Part shown: in pieces, positions 13,172-18,921 of the stretch
Layout of the letters: each line of letters opens with the position of its first letter
How positions within the stretch are numbered: position 1 is the stretch's first letter
NCBI GenBank assembly: GCA_052143895.1
Contig: JBKQRT010000355.1
Coordinates: forward strand, 1-18,921
Origin: Bog-756 sp052143895
GTDB taxonomy: Bacteria > Actinomycetota > Acidimicrobiia > Acidimicrobiales > RAAP-2
Direction: 5' to 3'
Length of the DNA: 18,921 nucleotides
Translations under genes and position numbers: made by a program
Notes under the pieces: generated by a model
Database searches by the model: none
What the model was told of the DNA's origin: nothing
The model's input: only the letters and a program-made list of their open reading frames with translations

Positions 13172-13956
13172 GCCACGTCGTCCCCACCGACGGGCCGCCG
13201 GCCGTCCCCGCCCGCCTGGTCGATGACTTCGTTCCCGACCTCATCGACGTCGGCGCCCACCACCTGTGCCCGGGGTGCGGCGAGCCGGTGGCCATGCGCT
13301 GCGTACTCGAGGCGGTGGCAGAGCTCGGACTGGTGCAGCGGGCCATCACCGTCTTCGGCATCGGCTGCTACACGGCCTTCTCCAACAACCTCGACGTCGA
13401 GGTACTCCAGGCCCTCCACGGCCGGGCCCCGTCGGTGGCCACCGGGGTGAAGCGGGCCCGTCCGGACACCATCGTGCTCACGATCCAGGGGGACGGCGAC
13501 ATGGTCAGCGAGGGCCTGCAGGAGGTCCTGCACACGGCCGCCCGTGGCGAGAATGTGACGTGCATCATGCTCAACAACGGCGTCTTCGGCGAGACCGGTG
13601 GCCACATGTCGGCCGCCACCGTGCTCGGCCAACGGACCAAGACGTGCCTGGAGGGCCGGGACGCGGCCACCCACGGACGGCCGATCCTGCTCAGCGCCCT
13701 GCTCGCCCAGATCGACGGGGCGGCCTTCGTGGCCCGAGGTCTGGTCAACAGCGCCGGGAACGTGGCCCGGACCAAGAAGATGGTGCTACGGGCACTCGAG
13801 GCCCAGGACGTGGGGGCGGGGTTCTCGTTCGTAGAGATCCTCACCATGTGCCCGACCGGTTGGTTCGTCGAGACCGCGGAGGCACCCTCATACCTGCAGA
13901 ACAATCTGGCCGCCGTGCACGCCCCCGGGGTGCTGAAGGACACCGTCGCACCATGA
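13168..13956 (+). CDS. 2-oxoacid:ferredoxin oxidoreductase, beta (thiamine diphosphate) subunit
   Basis: The 262-residue protein binds thiamine diphosphate. It has CPGCGEP (34-40) at the N terminus, the TPP/Mg motif opening QGDGDMVSEGL (107-117) and closing near LNNGVFGETGGHMSAAT (135-151). The later GRDAATHGRPILLSALLAQIDGAAFVARG stretch and the C-terminal VEILTMCPTGW match VorA-like beta subunits. Together with the alpha chain it catalyses oxidative decarboxylation of a 2-oxoacid to acyl-CoA, CO2 and reduced ferredoxin; it acts in the cytoplasm and is normally oxygen-sensitive. GTG 13168 overlaps the alpha stop, and its own stop overlaps the next gene in ATGA. In NNGVFGETGG the family-typical Met after YG is Glu142 and the usual GGQ is GGH, mild deviations. 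Confidence 0.9.
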   Translation: MSHVVPTDGPPAVPARLVDDFVPDLIDVGAHHLCPGCGEPVAMRCVLEAVAELGLVQRAITVFGIGCYTAFSNNLDVEVLQALHGRAPSVATGVKRARPDTIVLTIQGDGDMVSEGLQEVLHTAARGENVTCIMLNNGVFGETGGHMSAATVLGQRTKTCLEGRDAATHGRPILLSALLAQIDGAAFVARGLVNSAGNVARTKKMVLRALEAQDVGAGFSFVEILTMCPTGWFVETAEAPSYLQNNLAAVHAPGVLKDTVAP

Positions 13957-14885
13957 GCGCAGAGACGGTGGCCGTGCACCTCGGCAGCTATGGCGACGCC
14001 CTACTCGGGGCCCTGCAGCAGGCACTGCCCGACGCCCACCTCGTGGCGGCCGGGAGCCCGGAGGCCACCGACGCCGACGTGCTCGTCACCCTGGTCGACG
14101 ACGCTCCGGCCATCGCCAAGGCGATCACGCCGACAGTCCGCTGGGTCCACGTGCTGGGAGCGGGTGCCGACGGATTTCCTTTCGACGTACTCGGCGACCG
14201 CCTCCTCACCTGCTCACGGGGGGCCGCGGCCCCGGCCATCGCCGAGTTCGTCCTGGCCGCGATGCTCGCCTTCGAGAAGCACCTCCCCGAGTCGTGGATC
14301 ACCGGACCGGTGTCCGACGGGAACCACGCCCAGCTCGGTGGACTCGCGGGCCGCACGCTCGGCGTCGTCGGCCTCGGGGCGATCGGCACCGAGGTGGCAG
14401 TCCGGGGGCTGGCCTTCAGGATGCACGTCGAGGCTCTCCGGAGGACCCCGGTCCCGCCCCCGGTCGACGGCATCACCCTCAGCCCCGATCTGCCCACCCT
14501 CCTCGGACGGGCGGACCATCTCGTGGTGGCGGCACCGGCCACGCCGGCAACGCGCCACCTCCTCGACGAGGCAGCCTTCGCGGCGGTGAAGTCCGGCGTC
14601 CACCTGGTCAACGTGGCCCGGGGCACCCTGGTCGACCAGGACGCGCTGCTCCGGGCCCTCGACGACGGCCGGGTGGCACGGGCCACCCTCGACGTCGTCG
14701 ATCCCGAACCGCTGCCCGAGGGGCACCCGCTCTACAGCCACCCCTCGGTCCGCCTCTCCCCCCACATCTCCTGGTCGTCGCCACAGACGGGGCGGCGGAC
14801 GATCGAGTGCTTCAAGGACAACCTGACCCGATTCCGGACCGGCGCCGAACTGTTCGGCGTCGTCGACAAGGAGGCCGGCTACTGA
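13953..14885 (+). CDS. D-2-hydroxyacid dehydrogenase
   Basis: The 310-residue protein is a D-isomer-specific 2-hydroxyacid dehydrogenase. The nucleotide fold shows GLGAIG (140-145); the catalytic triad is complete: Arg223 (NVARG), Glu252 (VVDPEP) and His271 (SPHIS). After beta-2, VEALRRTP (159-166) has Arg163 where NAD-specific enzymes carry Asp, so NADP(H) is the likely cofactor, as in glyoxylate/hydroxypyruvate reductases. It would interconvert a 2-hydroxyacid and the 2-oxoacid used by the preceding ferredoxin oxidoreductase, which makes it the clearest functional link inside the operon. Its ATG overlaps the beta stop; the frame is open far upstream but only as a shadow. Its TGA shares one base with the next ATG (TGATG). 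Direction and substrate are inferred. Confidence 0.9.
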   Translation: MSAETVAVHLGSYGDALLGALQQALPDAHLVAAGSPEATDADVLVTLVDDAPAIAKAITPTVRWVHVLGAGADGFPFDVLGDRLLTCSRGAAAPAIAEFVLAAMLAFEKHLPESWITGPVSDGNHAQLGGLAGRTLGVVGLGAIGTEVAVRGLAFRMHVEALRRTPVPPPVDGITLSPDLPTLLGRADHLVVAAPATPATRHLLDEAAFAAVKSGVHLVNVARGTLVDQDALLRALDDGRVARATLDVVDPEPLPEGHPLYSHPSVRLSPHISWSSPQTGRRTIECFKDNLTRFRTGAELFGVVDKEAGY

Positions 14886-15736
14886 TGGGACCTGACGACC
14901 TCGTCCTGTGCTCCGGCACGCTGCCGCGCGGTGTGCCCTTCGCCGACCGCCTCGCCGCGGCGGTCGGTGCCGGCTTCACCACCGTGTCGCTGTGGGGCCG
15001 CGACTACCAGGCCGCCCGCAACGAGGGGCTCGGCGATGCCGACCTCCGGGCGATGCTCGACGACCACGGTCTCAGGGTGGCCGAGCTCGACCCGGCCTGG
15101 TGGTGGCTGCCGGGCGCCTCGAAGGCCGACGTCGACCTCCGCTACGACACCGAGGAGGTCTTCCGGTTCGGCGAGCGCGACCTGTTCGCCATCGCCGACG
15201 CGGTCGGTGCCCGGTCGCTCAACGCCGTGGACGTCTTCGGCGGGACGTGGGACCTCGATGCCGCCGCCGAGGCGTTCGCCGCACTGTGCGCACGGGCGTC
15301 CGACCACGGCCTGCTGGTGCATATCGAATGGCTCCCGTGGTCGAAGATCCCCGACCTCGCCACTGCCCTGGCCATCGTCACCATGGCCGGCGCGCCCAAC
15401 GGCGGCCTGTGCGTGGACGCCTGGCACGTCACCCGGGCGGGGACCTCCCTGGCCGATCTGGCCGCGGTCCCCGGTGACCTCATCCTCGGCGTGCAGCTCA
15501 ACGACGGATCGGCGATGGCCGAGGCGGATCTCATCGACGCCACCCTCCACCACCGTGCACTCCCCGGACATGGCGAGTTCGACCTGCAGGGCCTGGTCCG
15601 GACCCTGGTCGCCACCGGCACCACCGCCCCCGCGGGGGTCGAGGTGTTCAGCGACGCACTGCACACGCTCCCGCCGGCCCAGGCAGCCCAGCTGGCTGCC
15701 GACGCCACCCGTTCCGTCCTGGCGGGAGTCGGATGA
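14885..15736 (+). CDS. TIM-barrel sugar phosphate isomerase/epimerase-like protein
   Basis: The 283-residue protein belongs to the AP-endonuclease-2-like TIM-barrel family (xylose isomerase-like, PF01261). Candidate divalent metal ligands are spaced as expected: Glu148 in HIEWLPW, Asp178 and His181 in VDAWH, Gln204 in GVQLNDG and Glu253 in VEVFSD. HRALPGHGEFD (223-233) is the conserved loop before the last strand. Members isomerise or epimerise sugars, inosose or hydroxypyruvate and related compounds, and some are dehydratases; the exact activity cannot be told here. ATG 14885 overlaps the preceding TGA by one base and gives the standard length. Pairing with a Gfo/Idh oxidoreductase right after is typical of sugar and inositol pathways, which hints that the pathway substrate is a polyol or sugar acid. 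Confidence 0.88.
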   Translation: MGPDDLVLCSGTLPRGVPFADRLAAAVGAGFTTVSLWGRDYQAARNEGLGDADLRAMLDDHGLRVAELDPAWWWLPGASKADVDLRYDTEEVFRFGERDLFAIADAVGARSLNAVDVFGGTWDLDAAAEAFAALCARASDHGLLVHIEWLPWSKIPDLATALAIVTMAGAPNGGLCVDAWHVTRAGTSLADLAAVPGDLILGVQLNDGSAMAEADLIDATLHHRALPGHGEFDLQGLVRTLVATGTTAPAGVEVFSDALHTLPPAQAAQLAADATRSVLAGVG

Positions 15737-16827
15737 CCACGGCGATCGTGTTCGGGACGGGCTTCGGCTGCGTCACCCATGTCCGGGCCCTGCGGGCCGC
15801 CGGGTTCGAGGTCGTGGGCCTGGTGGGACGGGACCCCCAGAAGACGGAGCACCGGGCCCGGCTGGTCGACGTCCCCCGCGCCTTCACGTCCATGGAGGAA
15901 GCGCTGGGCCTCGTGGGGGTGGACGCGGTCACCATCGCCACACCCCCCCTCACCCACGCTCCGATCGCACTGGCCGCCATCGCCGCCGGGAAGCACGTCC
16001 TCTGCGAAAAGCCGTTCGCCGCCAGCGCGGAAGAGGGCCAGCGGGTGCTCGTCGCGGCCAGCGAGGCTGGCATCGTGCATCTGCTGGGGTGCGAGTTCCG
16101 GTGGGATGCCGGGCAGGCACTGCTGGCGAAGGCGGTCCAGGACGGAGCGGTCGGCGAGCCGAAGTTGGCCATGATCGTCCTCCACGTCCCCCTGCTCGCC
16201 GACGAGGCGGCCGAGGTCCCGACATGGTGGGCCGACCGTCAGCAGAGTGGCGGCTGGATGGCCGCTCACGGCTCACAGATCATCGACCAGGTGCGTGTGA
16301 CCCTCGGTGAGTTCGGCTCGGTGTCGGCGTCGCTGCCCCACGTGGCCGAGCGTGGAATGACGGCCGACGACGCCTTCGTCGTGCACTTCCGCATGCAGTC
16401 CGGTGCGGTTGGCATGCTGATGAGCACATCGGGGGACCTGGGGCCGCCGATCGTGATCACCCGGGTGGTCGGCTCCACCGGGACGGCCTGGATCGAGGGC
16501 GTGGGAGCGACCGTCAAGGTGGCCGACCGCAAGGGCACCCGGACGCTGGACGTGCCCGACTATCTGCCGACCGGAGTCGGCCCGCCCCTCCCGGACGGGC
16601 TGGTCACCACCGCCTACGAGCGAATGATCTCCCACGGCATGGACTTCGGTCCCTACGCGCGGCTGGCCGAGATCTTCCGGTGCCGCATCGAGGGTCGGTC
16701 CGAACCGGTGGGACCCAGCGCCGGGACGTTCGAGGACGGGGTCCGGGACATGGCGGTGCTCGATGCGATCCGCAGGTCGGAGGCCGAGGGAACCACGGTG
16801 GCCGTCGCCGACTGCCTGCCGTCCTGA
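15733..16827 (+). CDS. Gfo/Idh/MocA-family oxidoreductase
   Basis: The 364-residue protein has the N-terminal Rossmann fold (FGTGFGCVTHVRAL, residues 7-20, a variant of GxGxxG), the hallmark CEKPF (91-95) and the second-domain block WMAAHGSQIIDQV (175-187). In the family the last block usually contains a catalytic His in GxHxxD; here that position is Gln182 with Asp185 kept, while His179 lies three residues earlier, so the catalytic base may have moved or activity changed. The VGRDPQK stretch after beta-2 suggests NADP(H) tolerance. Family enzymes oxidise or reduce sugars, cyclitols, dihydrodiols and other compounds. It is the last gene of the operon, coupled by ATGA overlap; the 317-bp gap that follows and a gene on the other strand end the unit. 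Confidence 0.88.
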   Translation: MTTAIVFGTGFGCVTHVRALRAAGFEVVGLVGRDPQKTEHRARLVDVPRAFTSMEEALGLVGVDAVTIATPPLTHAPIALAAIAAGKHVLCEKPFAASAEEGQRVLVAASEAGIVHLLGCEFRWDAGQALLAKAVQDGAVGEPKLAMIVLHVPLLADEAAEVPTWWADRQQSGGWMAAHGSQIIDQVRVTLGEFGSVSASLPHVAERGMTADDAFVVHFRMQSGAVGMLMSTSGDLGPPIVITRVVGSTGTAWIEGVGATVKVADRKGTRTLDVPDYLPTGVGPPLPDGLVTTAYERMISHGMDFGPYARLAEIFRCRIEGRSEPVGPSAGTFEDGVRDMAVLDAIRRSEAEGTTVAVADCLPS

Positions 16828-17144
16828 CGTGGTCGCCACAGTCCTCGACGCCCTCCGACCTCCATCGATTCGTGGTCCCTCACGGTGCATCCCCATGAGG
16901 TTCAAGGACGTCGCCGTCGTTCAGCTCGATGGACCCACCGTCACGGTGGAGGTCTGCGACGTTGTTCGAACCCCCGGCGGGATTCTGAGCTGGGAGGACG
17001 CCCGAGTGTTTCCCCAGGGGCATGCTCATCCCGCGTGCAACCGGTTCACTTCCCGAAGGCCCCGTTCAATTGAACGAACCAGTGGGTCCACTTCCTCCTG
17101 AGTCCGACCAAACCAACCTTCGCTCCTCGGCCATGACGAGGAAT
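16828..17144. other. Gene-free stretch at the end of the metabolic operon
   Basis: This 317-bp gap separates the plus-strand operon from the convergent lipoprotein gene. It contains GGTGGAGGTCTGCGACGTTGTTCGAACCCCC (two strings, GGTGGAGGT at 16945-16953 and GTTCGAACCCCC just after), possibly another right end of the repeat family, and a perfect 14-bp palindrome CGTTCAATTGAACG (17063-17076). A short open frame of 68 codons (16895-17101) has fairly coding-like third positions but no ribosome binding site or family resemblance. I see no strong plus-strand terminator. Confidence 0.4.
17124..17142 (-). terminator. Weak hairpin after the lipoprotein gene
   Basis: On the minus strand a 6-bp stem, TCCTCG (17142-17137) with CGAGGA (17129-17124), 7-nt loop, begins two bases after the stop codon of the lipoprotein gene. 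No run of T follows, so it would be a poor intrinsic terminator; it may protect the mRNA 3' end. Confidence 0.25.
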
Positions 17145-18620
17145 TCAATTGCCACTGACCTTCTCCAGGAACGGGACCAAGTGATCAAAGAAGACGTTGT
17201 TGGGATAGGCGCCGGCCGGGTCGTTGTGGGCATAGGTACTGTGCTCGTCGATCAGGGTCAGATGGCTCATCGGGATTCCGGACTGTTGGGCCAAGTCCTG
17301 CGTTGCGACAAGCACGCCAGGACCACCGAGATGTGCGGCGAACGCGTAGATCAAGAGGCTGTGGGGCAGATCGTGCCCCATGGTCGAATGGACATCGAGC
17401 ACGTTCTGGGCTGGGTTGGCGTTGCCGTCGGCGACGGCTGCGGTGTCGTCAGTCAGTCGCTGCGGGAAGTACCACTCTGTGCCGTCGGCGTTCTGGATGC
17501 CGGCACCAGAGAACATGGTGGCGAACCGGTTGATCGGTGTGAGCGCTCCGGTTCCGTCCCAACCGTGGATCGGGCCCTGTGAGGCGACGCCAGTCCCCAA
17601 ATGGCCCTGGGCTGCCTCAAGTGAGGGCGGCGAAGTCGCGACATTGAGCGCATAGCCGTACTGGCCGACGTTCGTGACTCTGACCGGAGGGACGATGTCG
17701 GCGGGCAGCAATCCGGAAGCCTGGCCAAGGGACGGTGCGTTGGGATCGAGCAGTGCCGCCGCTGAGCCGGTCGCATTGAAGAGCCCCGCATAGGGTGCCG
17801 TGATCCCCCCGAAGTTCAGCCACGGAGAGGCGCTCGGCGCATTGAGGGCAGCGAGCTCCTGGGTGGCGAGCGCGGCGGTCATGGGCTCGGGCGCCTGGCT
17901 GGTGCTCATGGCTTCGGGTGTCGGTCCGCTCGCCCCGTCGATGTAGACGAGCCCCGCCAGCTGATCGGCTCCCGGCTTGCCCCCGAAGTCCCAGGTTGCG
18001 TACGCAGTGACCACATTGCCGCCGAGCGAGTGGCCGCCGAGCACGACCTTGCCCCCGAGCTTCTTGGCCGCTCCGATCACGATATGGAGGTCTTGGACGG
18101 CGACGTTCATGCCCCACTGCTTGGCGAAGGAGACAGAGGAGTCGGCGACCAGATGGAAGTGCTTCGTCACCGTGGGGTCCTTCAGGTAGCCAAGGTAGTA
18201 GTTGAACAGTGCGGCTGACGACACTCTGCCCTGCTTGAAGAGGTTGAGCTCGGACTGATCTTCGATAAGGTTCTCTCGTCGTTCGACCGACCAGACCTGC
18301 CAGCCCGAGGTCTTGGCCACGATCCACTTGGCCAAGGGAACGAAGTAGGCGCTTCCAGCTGACGTTCCCGGCTCGAGAACGAGCACGTTCTTGGCAGAGC
18401 TCGGGCCAACCTTGATGACGCCAACCACGTTGTATTTCGCTGGCGTCCCAGGAGCGGCATAGCTCGGCATCCACTGGACCGCCAGAGGTTGGCTCGAGCT
18501 TGCACCGGTGGTCACCGATGGCGAAGTCGATGAGGAACTACACCCAGCGAGGGTGGCGGCAACGCAACACAATGTAACAACGGCGAGTGCCCGCAGGCTA
18601 CGAATACGCTGCGATGTCAT
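17145..18620 (-). CDS. Secreted lipoprotein with alpha/beta-hydrolase fold
   Basis: The 491-residue protein opens with a lipoprotein signal peptide: positive RIRSLR, a hydrophobic stretch and lipobox LAGC with Cys27 as the lipidation site, followed by a Ser/Thr-rich linker. The mature part shows an alpha/beta-hydrolase core: nucleophile elbow GGHSLGGN (195-202, Ser198), strand GLVYIDGASG (223-232, Asp228 possible) and a C-terminal IDEHSTYAHNDPAG with His465 a candidate catalytic His. It is large for the fold, with a long insertion after the nucleophile. It probably acts outside the membrane as an esterase, lipase or peptidase-like hydrolase; the substrate is unknown. ATG 18618-18620 is preceded by GGGGAG with a 6-nt spacer. 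Third codon positions are less G/C-rich than in the adjacent operon, so it is likely unrelated to that pathway. Confidence 0.82.
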   Translation of the reverse strand: MTSQRIRSLRALAVVTLCCVAATLAGCSSSSTSPSVTTGASSSQPLAVQWMPSYAAPGTPAKYNVVGVIKVGPSSAKNVLVLEPGTSAGSAYFVPLAKWIVAKTSGWQVWSVERRENLIEDQSELNLFKQGRVSSAALFNYYLGYLKDPTVTKHFHLVADSSVSFAKQWGMNVAVQDLHIVIGAAKKLGGKVVLGGHSLGGNVVTAYATWDFGGKPGADQLAGLVYIDGASGPTPEAMSTSQAPEPMTAALATQELAALNAPSASPWLNFGGITAPYAGLFNATGSAAALLDPNAPSLGQASGLLPADIVPPVRVTNVGQYGYALNVATSPPSLEAAQGHLGTGVASQGPIHGWDGTGALTPINRFATMFSGAGIQNADGTEWYFPQRLTDDTAAVADGNANPAQNVLDVHSTMGHDLPHSLLIYAFAAHLGGPGVLVATQDLAQQSGIPMSHLTLIDEHSTYAHNDPAGAYPNNVFFDHLVPFLEKVSGN

Positions 18621-18921
18621 GGTGGACTCCCCTCGGTGAATGCCAGCAACACCACCGCGACAATACTCATGGGGGCCAGAGTTCGCTCTGCGCCGACGTT
18701 GCGTTAGTACGCATGGGGTGATGCGTCTCCGATCAACTACTGAGAAGAAGAATGCCGGGTCGTCTAGAGGATCGAGCCGGCGAAGGAGTCACCTAACCGG
18801 TTCGTTCGGGGAGTGCGATGGACACCGAAGGGGTCCGAGCGGTAGGGCAGTTGGCCACTAGAGTGTTTGTCGGCATCACATCGAGCATCGAACAGACGCA
18901 TCGAGCAGCAGCATCGCGGAT
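18621..18921. other. Gene-free stretch upstream of the lipoprotein gene
   Basis: The last 301 bases hold no supported gene; a 73-codon open frame at 18640-18861 is Arg/Ser-rich and not protein-like. An inverted repeat TGCGT (18700-18704) with ACGCA (18709-18713), 4-nt spacer, lies about 85 bp upstream of the lipoprotein start and could be an operator. The promoter itself is not securely located. Confidence 0.4.

Noticed and set aside
14294..14884. Upstream extension of the TIM-barrel gene
   Set aside because: The frame stays open through the hydroxyacid dehydrogenase gene but gives Arg/Pro-rich sequence; homology starts at ATG 14885.
16895..17101. Small open frame MRFKDVAVVQLDGPTVTVEV...
   Set aside because: Third positions look partly coding, but there is no ribosome binding site, no recognised family, and the second half becomes Arg/Ser-rich.
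1..18921. CRISPR array, prophage, toxin-antitoxin or defence system
   Set aside because: No regularly spaced repeats, cas genes, phage structural genes or recognisable defence proteins were seen.

Overview
The window looks like chromosomal DNA from a high-GC actinobacterium, possibly Acidimicrobiia-like. The grounds are strong G/C bias at third codon positions, GTG starts, many 4-base gene overlaps, and several TAnnnT boxes lying 6-9 nt before start codons as in leaderless genes. The lineage is inference; there is no rRNA, tRNA or other phylogenetic marker here.

Left part (about 1-8150) is loosely packed. It holds a Mth938-domain protein (-), a flavin reductase-like protein (+), a possible small membrane protein (-), a two-helix membrane protein (-), a MntP-like transporter (-), a 22-residue hydrophobic microprotein with a clean Shine-Dalgarno (-), an NRAMP-like transporter (+), a decayed fragment of an ATPase/TPR-type regulator, and a short-chain dehydrogenase (+). 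The gaps carry a family of ~121-122 bp elements with terminal inverted repeats built on AGGGGTTCGAAC. Three copies are whole (1795-1916, 5936-6056, 7238-7359). A right-end remnant is split by a second, unrelated 131-bp MITE-like element (7461-7591) with 18-bp inverted ends and a CTATG target duplication. One more divergent copy lies near 7787-7924.

Right part (8157-16827) is a dense, very GC-rich metabolic island. A SnoaL-like protein (+) faces a tetR-cupin pair (-). The TetR gene is divergent from an acyl-CoA synthetase-like gene, with overlapping face-to-face promoters and inverted repeats between them. A second promoter with a perfect 17-bp palindrome follows, then seven overlapping genes: the gamma, ferredoxin-like delta, alpha (VorB-type) and beta subunits of a 2-oxoacid:ferredoxin oxidoreductase, a D-2-hydroxyacid dehydrogenase, a TIM-barrel sugar-phosphate isomerase-like protein and a Gfo/Idh/MocA oxidoreductase. 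Both promoters share the 12-mer GATCACTGTTCC. The simplest reading is one TetR-controlled pathway that converts a hydroxy/oxo acid, perhaps sugar- or cyclitol-derived, to an acyl-CoA with reduction of ferredoxin. I know of no described pathway with this gene set; the substrate cannot be read from the sequence.

The window ends with a secreted lipoprotein of the alpha/beta-hydrolase fold (-), bounded by two short gene-free stretches.
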